DNA of 64,000 nt from Pseudomonas versuta (GTDB lineage Bacteria > Pseudomonadota > Gammaproteobacteria > Pseudomonadales > Pseudomonadaceae), in the NCBI RefSeq assembly GCF_001294575.1, contig NZ_CP012676.1, forward strand, positions 1,860,001 through 1,924,000. The letters run 5' to 3'. Below the pieces are notes generated by a model. That model was not told the DNA's origin. It worked only from the letters and a program-made list of their open reading frames with translations, and did no database searches. The stretch's first letter is position 1, and each line of letters begins with the position of its first letter. A program made the position numbers and the translations under genes. Positions 1 to 9,465 of this stretch are shown here, one piece after another.

Positions 1-112
1 ATGCACTCAGAACAGACCGTATAACAATAACCAAGGATTCACTCATTCTGATGCCGGTCCTGCCTTGGCTCTCGCCACCGACCGGAATATTTCTTCAAGG
101 AGTCTTTCTCCC
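1..112. other. Leader region before the ABC transporter cluster
   Basis: No gene can be supported here. A seven-codon open frame starts at base 1 and ends with TAA at 22-24; it may be the very end of an upstream + strand gene cut by the window edge, but nothing shows which. The rest is the leader of the binding-protein gene, ending in an AAGGAG ribosome binding site at 97-102. Confidence 0.4.
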
Positions 113-1681
113 GTGAACAGTTACGTAAAGACGGCGCTGGCCGTCGTAATGTCGGCGTGCACAGTGTCGGTGGCAGTCGCGCAAGACAAGGTCATCAGAG
201 TTGGCCTCAATGGTGACATCCGCAGCACCGACCCGGGCGTCAACCGCGACGACAACACCGATGCGGTGATGATGCATATCGTCGAAGGGCTGGTGGCGTA
301 TCGCGAAGACACCAGCATCGCGCCACTGCTTGCCAGTGCGGTCGACATATCGCCGGACGGCCTGCGCTACACCTTTACCCTGCGTGACGGGGTGCGCTTT
401 CAAAATGGTCAGTCATTGACGGCCAGGGATGTGCAATGGACCTGGCAACGTTACCTGGACCCCAAGACCCAGTGGCGCTGTCTGGCGGAGTTCGATGGCC
501 GCGGGGCGGCGAAAATTGTCGATGTGACCACCCCCGACCCGAAAACCGTGGTGTTCCAGCTAGACCAGGCCAACGGCTTGTTTCTGGCTGCAATGGCCCG
601 CCCGGATTGCGCCGGCAGCGGCATAGTGCACCCGGACTCCCTGGCCGCCGATGGCAGTTGGCGCGCACCGATTGGCACCGGGCCGTTCAGCCTGGGCAAA
701 TGGCAGAAAGGCCAGTACATCGAGCTGGATCGCTTCAAGGACTACACCCCGCGCGCCGAGGCCGAGGCGGACGGTTACACCGGCAACAAGCAGGCGTTTG
801 TCGACAAGGTGCGGTTCGAGGTGATCCCCGATTCGGCGTCGGCCAAGGCCGCGTTACTGTCAGGTGGCGTGGACCTGCTGCCGGACGTGACGGCGATGGA
901 TGCTGCACAGCTCAAGCAGGTCAAGAACCTGCAGATACAGGTCAGCCCGATCATGACCATCAGCGGCCTGCTGTTCCAGACCACTGACCCGCTGCTCAAG
1001 GACGTGCGTATTCGCCGTGCGGTGGCGCTGTCCCTGGATTACGCGCAGATGGTGGCGGCGTTGTCCGATGGCTTGTCGGTGGTCAACAACTCGGTGATTC
1101 CTACTGCCAGTCCCTATTACGACGCCACCGCCCACCAGGGCTACACCTACAACCTCGACGAGGCCCGACGCCTGTTGAAAGAGGCGGGTTATGGCGGCGA
1201 AAAAATCCGCATGCTGGTCAACAAGCGCTACCCGCAGATGTTCGATATGGGCTTGCTCAGCCAGGCCATGGCCCAGGCGGCCGGGCTCAATATCGAGATG
1301 GAAACCCTGGAGTGGGGCACGCAACTGGAGCGCTACCAGACCGGCAGTTACCAGATGATGTCGTTTTCATATTCGGGGCGCTTTGATGCGGCGCAAAGCT
1401 ATGAGTCTGTCATCGGCGACAAGCAAAAGGAGCCGCGCAAAGTCTGGGACAACCCCCAGGCCCTGGCGATATTGCGCGAGGCCCAGCGTGAGGTAGACCC
1501 CGCCAAACGCCAGCCACTGTTCGACAAGCTTCACACCCTGATGCTCACGGATGTGCCGATGGTGGTCATCTACAACGGTACAGCCATCGGCGCCATGGGC
1601 CAGCGCGTTGAAGGTTACCGCTCCTGGCCCGTTGCCAAGCCGCGCCTGTGGGGCGTGAAGCTGGCCGACACTTCCAAGTAA
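113..1681 (+). CDS. ABC transporter substrate-binding protein, peptide/opine family (SBP family 5)
   Basis: A 522-residue periplasmic binding protein of the DppA/OppA type (SBP_bac_5) that would capture a peptide-like substrate for the permeases that follow. I chose the GTG at 113 because AAGGAG lies 10 nt upstream and translation begins directly with a Sec signal peptide (MNSYVKTALAVV..., cleavage about AVA-Q at residue 23). An upstream TTG at 65 would put a hydrophilic stretch ahead of the signal. The mature part has family features such as the VIRVGLNGDIRSTDP opening and an IGTGPF segment. It is first in a run with two permeases, a double ATPase, an OprD porin, a hydrolase, an aminotransferase and a dehydrogenase, so its ligand is probably the substrate of those enzymes. 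The exact ligand cannot be read from sequence. Confidence 0.9.
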   Translation: MNSYVKTALAVVMSACTVSVAVAQDKVIRVGLNGDIRSTDPGVNRDDNTDAVMMHIVEGLVAYREDTSIAPLLASAVDISPDGLRYTFTLRDGVRFQNGQSLTARDVQWTWQRYLDPKTQWRCLAEFDGRGAAKIVDVTTPDPKTVVFQLDQANGLFLAAMARPDCAGSGIVHPDSLAADGSWRAPIGTGPFSLGKWQKGQYIELDRFKDYTPRAEAEADGYTGNKQAFVDKVRFEVIPDSASAKAALLSGGVDLLPDVTAMDAAQLKQVKNLQIQVSPIMTISGLLFQTTDPLLKDVRIRRAVALSLDYAQMVAALSDGLSVVNNSVIPTASPYYDATAHQGYTYNLDEARRLLKEAGYGGEKIRMLVNKRYPQMFDMGLLSQAMAQAAGLNIEMETLEWGTQLERYQTGSYQMMSFSYSGRFDAAQSYESVIGDKQKEPRKVWDNPQALAILREAQREVDPAKRQPLFDKLHTLMLTDVPMVVIYNGTAIGAMGQRVEGYRSWPVAKPRLWGVKLADTSK

Positions 1682-1692
1682 GGCGTACAGCT

Positions 1693-2634
1693 ATGTTTCG
1701 ATTCATATTGCACAGGCTCGGCATGGCGGTGCCGACCCTGCTGCTGATCTCGGTGATTGTATTTGCCTTGATCCGCCTGATACCCGGCGACCCGGCGTTG
1801 CTGATGCTCGGTGACATGGCCGACCCGCAAAGCCTGGCCGACATGCGCAGCAGCCTGGGGCTGGATCACTCGGTGGTGAGCCAGTACCTGATCTGGATCA
1901 AGTCGGTGCTCAGTGGCGACCTGGGGGTGTCCATCAGCAGTCGCCAGCCAGTGCTGGAGTTGCTGGTTGAGCGCTTCAGCGTCAGCGCCACGGTGGTGCT
2001 GGTTTCGGTATTGCTGGCGACCCTGCTCGCAGTGCCGGTGGGCCTGCTCGCGGCCTGGAAGCAAAACAGCGCGATGGACCTGGGCCTGGTGGCAACGGCG
2101 ACCTTGCTGTTGTCGGTGCCCAGTTTCTGGCTGGGATTGTTGCTGCTGTATGTCTTCGGCATTCAGTTGGGCTGGTTGCCGGTGATTGGCTACGTCGGCT
2201 TCGCCAGCGACCCGCTGAAAGCCGTGACCTATGTGGTGCTGCCGATCATCACCCTGACCCTGGTGGAGTTCGGCGCCATTGCGCGGATGGCCCGGGCCAG
2301 CACCATTGAAGTGCTGCGCCTGGAGTACATCGCCCATGCACGGGCCAAGGGTTTGTCCGAGAGTGCGGTGTTGTGGAGGCACGCCTTGCGCAACGCCTTT
2401 GCGCCGACCTGGACGCTGATCGGTCTGATCCTCGGCAATTTGCTCGGCGGCATTGCGGTACTGGAGACCGTGTTCACCTTGCCGGGTATCGGGCGGCTGA
2501 TGGTGGATGCGATCTTCTCCCGCGACTACCCGGTGCTGCAGGGCTGCCTGCTGCTGATCACCTGCATCTACGTGTTGGTCAACCTGTTGGTGGATCTGCT
2601 GTATCCGTTGTTTGATCCAAGGGTGAAGCTATGA
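1693..2634 (+). CDS. ABC transporter permease, DppB/OppB type
   Basis: A 313-residue inner-membrane permease with about six hydrophobic segments. It has the N-terminal MFRFILHRLGMAVPTLLLIS signature of the DppB family and the EAA-type coupling loop around EYIAHARAKGLSES, which contacts the ATPase. The ATG at 1693 is chosen because the family begins at this residue; it lies 11 nt after the binding-protein stop. Its stop overlaps the start of the next permease (ATGA at 2631-2634), so the two are translationally coupled. It should form a heterodimeric channel with that protein. Confidence 0.92.
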   Translation: MFRFILHRLGMAVPTLLLISVIVFALIRLIPGDPALLMLGDMADPQSLADMRSSLGLDHSVVSQYLIWIKSVLSGDLGVSISSRQPVLELLVERFSVSATVVLVSVLLATLLAVPVGLLAAWKQNSAMDLGLVATATLLLSVPSFWLGLLLLYVFGIQLGWLPVIGYVGFASDPLKAVTYVVLPIITLTLVEFGAIARMARASTIEVLRLEYIAHARAKGLSESAVLWRHALRNAFAPTWTLIGLILGNLLGGIAVLETVFTLPGIGRLMVDAIFSRDYPVLQGCLLLITCIYVLVNLLVDLLYPLFDPRVKL

Positions 2635-3500
2635 ACCTCAAGACTCTTTCCTTGCCGGCCGGGCCGGCTTGTCAGCCCCGGCGGCCCTGGCGTTACCCGC
2701 CACTCAATGCATTGATTGGCGGCACCTTGCTCGCGGCACTGGTTTCTCTGGCGCTGCTGGGCGTGGTGTGGACCCCGTACGACCCGCTGAAGCTGGATCT
2801 GTTGTCGCGCCTGCAGCCGCCGAGCGCAGCGCATTGGCTGGGCACCGACGAATTCGGCCGTGATGTGTTCAGCCGCTTGATCATTGGTGCGCGTACAAGC
2901 CTGTGGATCAGCTTGCTGTCGGTCGCTGTCGCGGTGATCTGCGGCACGGTGATCGGCATGCTCGCCGGTTATCTGCGGGGCTGGACTGACCGGGTACTGA
3001 TGATGCTCAACGATGCGTTGCTGGCGTTCCCCGGCATTCTGATGGCCCTGGGCATCATGGCGATCATCGGTGCCAGCCAGTACGGCATCGTGCTTGCGCT
3101 GGGCATTGCCTACACCCCCTCCGTGGTGCGGGTGGTGCGTGGCAGCGTGCTGTCGTTGCGCGAACTGGAGTTTATCGAGGCGTCGCGGGTGATTGGCAAC
3201 TCGGAGCTGTACACCATGTTCCGGCACATCACCCCCAACTGTCTGGCGCCGTTGTGTGTGCTGGCCACCAGCATGTTCGGCTGGGCCTTGCTCTCGGAGA
3301 GTGCGCTGAGCTTCCTCGGCCTCGGGGTGCCACCCCCCGCGGCCACCTGGGGCAGCATGCTGTCGGCAAGCCGCACCTATATATCCAGTGCGCCGTGGCT
3401 GGGGATCTTCCCGGGCATCTTTATCAGCCTGACGTTGTTGGCTATCAATCTGTTCGGCGATGCCTTGCGTGATCGTCTCGACCCGCGCATGAGGACATGA
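2631..3500 (+). CDS. ABC transporter permease, DppC/OppC type
   Basis: A 289-residue second permease subunit. The N-terminal cytoplasmic tail is proline- and arginine-rich, then comes the first membrane helix and the DppC-type periplasmic motif HWLGTDEFGRDVFSRLI. The coupling loop lies around LRELEFIEASRVIGNSE. The start overlaps the dppB-like stop, and its own stop overlaps the ATPase start by ATGA at 3497-3500, which fixes the start sites. This is a complete canonical importer channel. The substrate range must be inferred from neighbours. Confidence 0.92.
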   Translation: MNLKTLSLPAGPACQPRRPWRYPPLNALIGGTLLAALVSLALLGVVWTPYDPLKLDLLSRLQPPSAAHWLGTDEFGRDVFSRLIIGARTSLWISLLSVAVAVICGTVIGMLAGYLRGWTDRVLMMLNDALLAFPGILMALGIMAIIGASQYGIVLALGIAYTPSVVRVVRGSVLSLRELEFIEASRVIGNSELYTMFRHITPNCLAPLCVLATSMFGWALLSESALSFLGLGVPPPAATWGSMLSASRTYISSAPWLGIFPGIFISLTLLAINLFGDALRDRLDPRMRT

Positions 3501-5134
3501 GCATGAGCGCTCCAGTTACGTTACTGGCTGTTGAAAATCTACAGATTCGCGTCGGTACAGAGGGTCCGCTGGCTGTCGATGACTTCAGCTTCAACATGGC
3601 CCCCGGCGAGATCGTTGCGCTGGTGGGCGAGTCGGGCAGCGGCAAGACCATGGCCGCCCGCGCTGTCATTGGCTTGCTGCCGACGCCGATGCAGGTGTGC
3701 GGCGGTCGCATCACCTTTCAGGGCAAACCGCTCAATACCGCTGATACCAAGGGCATGCGCGAGGTACGGGGGGCGCGGATCGGCATGGTATTCCAGGAGC
3801 CGATGGTGTCGCTCAACCCGGCCCTGACGATTGGTCGGCAGATGAGTGAGGCGCTCAAGCTGCACACCACGCTGGACGCCGCAACGATCCGCGAGCGTTG
3901 TATCGCAATGCTGCAGCGCATTGGCATCAAGGACGCCGAGAAATGCCTGGCGTCCTACCCGCACCAGTTCTCTGGCGGCATGCGCCAACGCATCATGCTC
4001 GCCTCGGTGATGTTGCTGCGCCCGGCACTGCTGATCGCCGACGAGCCGACCACAGCGCTCGATTGCCTGGCACAGCTGGAAGTGATCGAGCTGATGCTGG
4101 AACTGACCCGCGAGCAGGGCACCGCGATCCTGTTTATCAGCCACGACCTGTCCCTGGTGGCGCGTTATGCCCACAAGGTGGTGGTGATGCGCTCGGGCAA
4201 AGCCGTGGAGCAGGGCCGTATCGAAGATATCCTGTTGGCGCCAAAGGCTGACTACACCCGCCAACTGCTCGAGGCACTGCCACGCCGCGGGGAACTGGTG
4301 CCAGTGCCGGCCTGCGACAACGCGTTGTTGCAGGTTCAGGATGTGTGTATCGAGCATCCTGGCCCCCGCAGTTTCTGGGGGCGCAGCGTGCCAAAGCGCG
4401 TGGTGCATTCGGTGAACCTGAGCATCGCCCCGGGGGAGACCCTGGCCCTGGTCGGTGGCAGCGGTTCGGGCAAAACCACCCTGGGACGTGCGGTGGTCGG
4501 GCTGGTCACGCCATGCGCCGGGGCGATCGTGTTTCAAGGGGTGGACATCCTCAAGGCCGCCAACCGTGCGCACCGCCTGCAATGCCAGATGATTTTCCAG
4601 GACCCGTATTCATCCCTGGACCCGCGCATGACCGTCGGCCAGATCATCGCCGAACCGTTGCGCCACGAACCGGGGCTGACGCCTGCGCAAAAACGTCAGC
4701 GGGTTACCGACACCCTGCTGGACGTGGGCTTGCCAGAGCAGTTCCGCGAGCGCTTTGCCCATCAACTCTCCGGCGGTCAACGCCAGCGCGTGGCAATTGG
4801 CCGGGCGCTGGTCAGGCGGCCCAGGCTGGTGATCGCCGACGAGCCGATTTCGGCGCTGGACATGACCATCCAGAAGCAGATCCTCGAACTGTTCGAGCGC
4901 TTGCAACGCCAGTACGGGTTTGCCTGCCTGTTTATTTCCCACGACCTCTCGGCGGTGGAGCGCATCGCCCATCGTGTGGCGGTGATGAACCAGGGCGAGG
5001 TGGTTGAAATTGGCTCGCGCGACAGTATTTTCGACACCCCGCAACACCCCTATACCCGTCGGCTACTCGCGGCGGCCAGCCCCTTGGAGAAGCGTGCGGA
5101 TGGCAGTTACCGGCTCCGTGCCAGCGTGATTTAG
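3497..5134 (+). CDS. Fused double ABC ATPase (DppD-DppF type)
   Basis: A 545-residue protein carrying two complete nucleotide-binding domains, fusing what is DppD and DppF in classical systems. The first half has Walker A GESGSGKT, signature SGGMRQR and Walker B LLIADEPTTALD. The second has GGSGSGKTT, LSGGQRQRVAIGRAL and LVIADEPISALD. Both catalytic glutamates are present, so both sites look competent. The fused form is common for this family in pseudomonads. It overlaps the upstream permease by 4 nt; a second possible ATG is at 3503. It powers the importer encoded just upstream. Confidence 0.93.
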   Translation: MSMSAPVTLLAVENLQIRVGTEGPLAVDDFSFNMAPGEIVALVGESGSGKTMAARAVIGLLPTPMQVCGGRITFQGKPLNTADTKGMREVRGARIGMVFQEPMVSLNPALTIGRQMSEALKLHTTLDAATIRERCIAMLQRIGIKDAEKCLASYPHQFSGGMRQRIMLASVMLLRPALLIADEPTTALDCLAQLEVIELMLELTREQGTAILFISHDLSLVARYAHKVVVMRSGKAVEQGRIEDILLAPKADYTRQLLEALPRRGELVPVPACDNALLQVQDVCIEHPGPRSFWGRSVPKRVVHSVNLSIAPGETLALVGGSGSGKTTLGRAVVGLVTPCAGAIVFQGVDILKAANRAHRLQCQMIFQDPYSSLDPRMTVGQIIAEPLRHEPGLTPAQKRQRVTDTLLDVGLPEQFRERFAHQLSGGQRQRVAIGRALVRRPRLVIADEPISALDMTIQKQILELFERLQRQYGFACLFISHDLSAVERIAHRVAVMNQGEVVEIGSRDSIFDTPQHPYTRRLLAAASPLEKRADGSYRLRASVI

Positions 5135-5264
5135 CGACTGCTGCACCCCAGGCCATGGCGTTCAAACCCCACCCTTCGCAAATCGGTGATTGGCGAAGCG
5201 GGCGAAGCCATGGCCGAAGAAAACAAAAATAACCCTACTCAACCTGTCTGCCAGGAACGTACAC

Positions 5265-6545
5265 ATGAACAACCGCATCAACAAAGTCGTCACCAGTGCC
5301 GCAGTCATGGGCGCCAGTTTCATGCCCGTGTTTGCCCAGGCCGACTTCGTCTCCGACAGCAAAGCTGCACTTGAATTGAAGAACTATTACTTCAACCGCG
5401 ACTACCGCGAATCCAGCGGGCAGAACAAGCGCGAGGAGTGGGCACAGGGCTTTATCCTCAACGTTGAGTCGGGCTTCACCGAGGGGACAGTCGGATTTGG
5501 TCTCGACGTGGTCGGCATGCTGGGTCTAAAGCTCGATTCCAGCCCCGACAATTCAGGCACCGGGCTGCTGGCGCGCTCAAGCGTGGCCGAGCCGGGCGCC
5601 CCCAGCTATGCCCGCCGCGCCCATGACAACTACTCCAAGCTCGGTATCACCGGCAAGGCGCGCCTGGCCCAAAGCGAGCTGCGGGTGGGTTACATGGTGC
5701 CCGACCTGCCGACCCTGCAACCGAACCTCAGCCGTCTGTTCCCACAGAGTTTCAGTGGTACGGCGCTGACCTCCAAAGACATCGACAACCTGACGTTGAG
5801 CGTGGGGCAACTGGACCAGGTCAAGCAGCGTGACTCGACTCACTACGAGGACATGGGGCTTACCAGCCAGTACGGCGCCTACAAAAGCAGCGCCAAGAGC
5901 GATGAATTCCGCTACGCCGGCGGCGATTACAAGCTGACGCCGACCACCGTGGTCACCTACCAGTTCGCGCAACTGGAGAGCCTGTACCAACAGCATTATC
6001 TGGGGTTGAAAAACAGCTTCAAGTGGGGCCCCGGTACGTTCAAGACCGACATCCGTTACTTCAGTGCCAGCGAAGACGGCGCGGCGCTTGCCGGCAAAGT
6101 GGATAACCGTGCGTTGAGTACCCGGGTGGGCTACGGCCTCAATGGCCACAACCTGAGCGGCGGATACCAGCAACAGTACGGCGCGACACCGTTCACCTAT
6201 GTCGACGGCACCAACACTTACCTGTTCACCGAGTACCAACTGGCCAACTTCTCCCAGACCAACGAACGGGTGTGGCATGCCCGCTATGACTATGACTTTG
6301 CCGTACTGGGCGTACCGGGCCTGCTGTTTTCGACGCGTTATGCCAAGGGCGATAACGCCAAGGTCATCGGCTTCAACGGGGAAGGGCGTGAATGGGAGCG
6401 TGATTTAAGCCTGGGCTATGTGGTGCAGAGCGGCACCTTCAAGAACGTGTCGCTGCGTTGGCAGAACGCCAGCGCCACCAGCAACTTTGCCCGCGACACC
6501 AATGAGAATCGAGTGATCCTGGGTTACAGCCTGGCGCTCTGGTAG
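5265..6545 (+). CDS. OprD-family outer membrane porin
   Basis: A 426-residue outer-membrane channel. Translation from the ATG at 5265, preceded by CCAGGAAC, gives a signal peptide ending near VFAQA, then the OprD hallmark of a mature start with an aromatic NYYFNRDYR segment and the EGTVGFGLDVVGMLGLKLDSS block, and a C-terminal aromatic residue (SLALW) as needed for outer-membrane insertion. OprD porins are substrate-selective for basic amino acids, peptides or small carboxylates. Its position between a peptide ABC importer and catabolic enzymes implies it is the outer-membrane entry for the same compound. The specificity is inferred. Confidence 0.92.
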   Translation: MNNRINKVVTSAAVMGASFMPVFAQADFVSDSKAALELKNYYFNRDYRESSGQNKREEWAQGFILNVESGFTEGTVGFGLDVVGMLGLKLDSSPDNSGTGLLARSSVAEPGAPSYARRAHDNYSKLGITGKARLAQSELRVGYMVPDLPTLQPNLSRLFPQSFSGTALTSKDIDNLTLSVGQLDQVKQRDSTHYEDMGLTSQYGAYKSSAKSDEFRYAGGDYKLTPTTVVTYQFAQLESLYQQHYLGLKNSFKWGPGTFKTDIRYFSASEDGAALAGKVDNRALSTRVGYGLNGHNLSGGYQQQYGATPFTYVDGTNTYLFTEYQLANFSQTNERVWHARYDYDFAVLGVPGLLFSTRYAKGDNAKVIGFNGEGREWERDLSLGYVVQSGTFKNVSLRWQNASATSNFARDTNENRVILGYSLALW

Positions 6546-6611
6546 TGGTAACGGCGTGCGACAGGGTGAGCCTGTCGCGCGCCCAAGCAGTGGAATGAGG
6601 GGATAGATCAG

Positions 6612-8129
6612 ATGACGAGTTTGCCGTTGCGGCGGGCATCGCCCAGTCAACAACGCGTATCGGCGCGTGGCGTGAGTGATTTCATCGATGGGGTGAACGC
6701 TGCGGGCCTGGAATTGCACAGCTTCATGCTGTATCGCGACGGCGCGGTGGTGGCCGAAGCGTTTTGGGCACCTTACCGTGCCGACCGGCTGCACGTTCAG
6801 CACTCGGCCACCAAGAGCTGGGTATCGATGGCCATCGGGCTGCTGGTGGATGACGGCTTGCTGTCGCTAGACGCCAGGGTTGTCGGCTTTTTCGCCGCCG
6901 ACTGCCCGGCACACATCAGCGAGCACATGGCGGCCATGACCGTGCGCGATTTGCTGACCATGCGCACCGGCCATCGCCAGGGGATTTCTGGCGGGGCCTG
7001 GCGTGGGCGCAGTGAAAGCTGGGTCAGATTGTTCCTCAACGAGCCGGTCGAAGACCCGCCAGGACAGCGCTTCATCTACAGCAGCGCGTCGAGTTTCATG
7101 CTCTCGGCGATCGTCAGCGTGGTCAGCGGCCAGACCGCCTTTGAACTGTGCAACGCACGCATCTTCCAGCCCATGGGCATGGGCCGCATTGACTGGGACC
7201 TGGCGCCTGGCGGCTACAACACCGGCGGTAACGGCTTGAGTTGCAGCACCGAAGATTTGCTCAAGTTCGGCGTGCTGCACTTGCAGCAAGGCAACTGGCA
7301 AGGGCAGCAACTGCTGTCCAGTGAGTGGGTGGCCGAGGCCACGCGCGGGCATGTCGAGGATGTGTGGATGGGCGCCTTCGATGGCAAGCGCTACCTGGGC
7401 CGCGACGAGTCCGGCGACGCCGGTATCACCCGCCGCGAGGGCTACGGCTACCAGTGGTGGATGACCCTGCACGGTGGCTATTACGCCTCCGGGGTGTTTG
7501 GCCAGCAGTGCATTGTGCTGCCGGAGCAGAACGCGGTGATTGCCTTTACTGCCGGGCTGCCATTGGGCGAACGGCGCTTGCACAGCCTGCTGTGGGAACA
7601 CCTGTTGCCTGCGCTGGACGGGCCGGCCGACAGCGCGGCAGACCCGGGGCTGGCGGCGCTGTTGGCCCGCCAGCAGCGGCCGTCTCTGTCTGGCGCATCG
7701 ACCTCATCGCGCCAGGCCGGGTTCAGCGGCACGTTCGTGATGCAGGCCAATGAAGATCAGGTCAGCCAGGTGCGTCTGGTGTTTGGTGCCGGCTTCTGCG
7801 ACTTCTACCTCACCGACCCGCGAGGCACCCACTGCATCCGCGCCGGGTTCGCCGACGCCATCGAAAGCCGGACCAGCATGACCGGCCACTATCTGCATCA
7901 CCAATACCAGCCGGACATGACCCCGGTAGTGGCGCAAGCGGTCTGGACCGAAGACGGGGCGCTGAGCATGAGCTGGCAATTTGTCGAAACGGCCTTTTGT
8001 GACCGCGTCATCTGCCGGCTTGAGCACGGCACCTTGTCTGTGGACCGCAGCGTCAACGTTAACGCAGGTCCGTTGCAGCGCCCGACGCTGAGCGGACATC
8101 CCGCAACCGCTTTTCAGGAGTCACCATGA
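6612..8129 (+). CDS. Serine hydrolase, beta-lactamase fold (class C / NylB-like)
   Basis: A 505-residue protein with no evident signal peptide, so probably cytoplasmic. It has the serine hydrolase motifs of the class C beta-lactamase, DD-peptidase and esterase family (PF00144): SxxK as SATK (Ser65, Lys68), YSS (Tyr156), and a third motif in the SGVFGQQ segment. That last segment resembles the GIHGQN motif of 6-aminohexanoate-dimer hydrolase (NylB) more than the KTG of beta-lactamases. About 150 extra C-terminal residues may form a lipocalin-like domain. The ribosome site GAGGGG precedes ATG 6612, and the stop overlaps the aminotransferase start (ATGA). It likely cleaves an amide or peptide imported by the upstream transporter. 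An esterase role remains possible. Confidence 0.85.
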   Translation: MTSLPLRRASPSQQRVSARGVSDFIDGVNAAGLELHSFMLYRDGAVVAEAFWAPYRADRLHVQHSATKSWVSMAIGLLVDDGLLSLDARVVGFFAADCPAHISEHMAAMTVRDLLTMRTGHRQGISGGAWRGRSESWVRLFLNEPVEDPPGQRFIYSSASSFMLSAIVSVVSGQTAFELCNARIFQPMGMGRIDWDLAPGGYNTGGNGLSCSTEDLLKFGVLHLQQGNWQGQQLLSSEWVAEATRGHVEDVWMGAFDGKRYLGRDESGDAGITRREGYGYQWWMTLHGGYYASGVFGQQCIVLPEQNAVIAFTAGLPLGERRLHSLLWEHLLPALDGPADSAADPGLAALLARQQRPSLSGASTSSRQAGFSGTFVMQANEDQVSQVRLVFGAGFCDFYLTDPRGTHCIRAGFADAIESRTSMTGHYLHHQYQPDMTPVVAQAVWTEDGALSMSWQFVETAFCDRVICRLEHGTLSVDRSVNVNAGPLQRPTLSGHPATAFQESP

Positions 8130-9451
8130 ACGATCTTTCCCACCCGGCAGGTACCGCGAGCAGCGCGTTCTGGGCGCCGTTTACCCCGATGCGCCAGTTC
8201 CAGCAACAACCGATGATGTTCACCAGCGCCGACGGGATGTACTACACCACCAGCGATGGCCGTCGCGTGCTGGATGCGATGGCCGGGTTGTGGTGTGTCA
8301 ACGCCGGGCATGGCCAGGCAAAAATTGTCGAAGCCATTCGCGAGGCCGCGGGGCGCCTGGACTTTGTTTCGTCATTCAAGATGAGTCACCCCCAGGCCCT
8401 GGAGATGGCCGAGCGCCTGATCGAAATCAGCCCGGCGGGTATGGAGCAAGTGTTCTTCACCAATTCGGGTTCCGAAGCGGTGGACACCGCCCTGAAGATC
8501 GCCCGGGCGTATCACCAGGCCCGAGGCGACAGCCGCCGCACCAAGTTTATCGGGCGTGCCAAGGGCTACCACGGCATGGGTTTCGGTGGCCTGTCGGTGT
8601 CGGGTATCGGCCGCCAGAAGCGTGACTTTGGTCCGCTGCTGGGGGAGGTCTCACACCTGCCGCTGCCGTACGACGCGGGCATGCGTTTCAGCGCGGGGCA
8701 GCCGCAGCAGGGCGAGAGTTATGCCGATGCGTTGACGCAACTGCTGGATATCCAGGACCCGGGCACCGTGGCCGCCGTCATCGTCGAGCCGGTGACGGGC
8801 TCGGGTGGGGTGTATCCGCCGCCTCTGGGGTATTTGCAACGCTTGCGCGAGATCTGCACCCACCACGGCGTGCTGTTGATATTCGATGAAGTAATTACCG
8901 GCTTTGGCCGCGTTGGCGCCAGCTTCGCCGCCCAGGCTTTCGGCGTGACGCCGGACCTGATCACCACAGCCAAAGGCTTGACCAACGGCGCCGTACCGAT
9001 GGGGGGCGTGCTGGTCAGTGGCGCGGTATACGAAGCGTTCATGGCCGGGCCGCCGAACGTCATCGAGCTCATGCACGGTTATACCTATTCGGCGCACCCG
9101 CTGGCGTGTGCGGCCGGGCTGGCGACCATCGAGGTGCACCGCGAACTGGGCATCAATGAGCACGTCAACGCGGTCAGCGGCCTCTGGCAGTCTACCGCGC
9201 TGGCACTGCAGGGCGTTGGGCCGGTACTGGATGTGCGCGCCATCGGCTTGCTCTGCGCCGTCGAACTTGAGCCGCGCCCCGGTGCTGGCGGCGCCCGTGG
9301 CAGCGAAGTGGCGCAGTGGTGCTTTGAGCATGGCGTGCTGGTACGCGGCTCGGGCGACACCATCGTGATCTCGCCGCCGCTGGTGATCAGCCCGCAGGAG
9401 ATTGCCCAGGTGTTTGACACCTTGGCAGGTGCTTTGAATCAGGTGGCCTGA
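8126..9451 (+). CDS. Class III omega-aminotransferase (beta-alanine:pyruvate type)
   Basis: A 441-residue PLP enzyme of the class III (omega) aminotransferase family. It opens with FWAPFTPMRQF, typical of beta-alanine:pyruvate transaminases. The phosphate-binding NSGSEAVDTALK loop lies at about 113-124, the cofactor aspartate at Asp254 (FDEV), and the PLP lysine at Lys283 in TTAKGLTNGA. Such enzymes move a terminal amino group of beta-alanine, GABA or longer omega-amino acids to pyruvate, leaving a semialdehyde. That fits its place between a putative amide hydrolase (4-nt overlap upstream) and an aldehyde dehydrogenase 14 nt downstream. The true amino donor is not known. Confidence 0.9.
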   Translation: MNDLSHPAGTASSAFWAPFTPMRQFQQQPMMFTSADGMYYTTSDGRRVLDAMAGLWCVNAGHGQAKIVEAIREAAGRLDFVSSFKMSHPQALEMAERLIEISPAGMEQVFFTNSGSEAVDTALKIARAYHQARGDSRRTKFIGRAKGYHGMGFGGLSVSGIGRQKRDFGPLLGEVSHLPLPYDAGMRFSAGQPQQGESYADALTQLLDIQDPGTVAAVIVEPVTGSGGVYPPPLGYLQRLREICTHHGVLLIFDEVITGFGRVGASFAAQAFGVTPDLITTAKGLTNGAVPMGGVLVSGAVYEAFMAGPPNVIELMHGYTYSAHPLACAAGLATIEVHRELGINEHVNAVSGLWQSTALALQGVGPVLDVRAIGLLCAVELEPRPGAGGARGSEVAQWCFEHGVLVRGSGDTIVISPPLVISPQEIAQVFDTLAGALNQVA

Positions 9452-9465
9452 GGGGAGTCGACGGC

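Noticed and set aside
3539..4582. A 347-codon open frame antisense to the double ATPase
   Set aside because: It covers the two ABC cassettes in reverse; the His/Gln/Arg-rich product has no recognisable domain.
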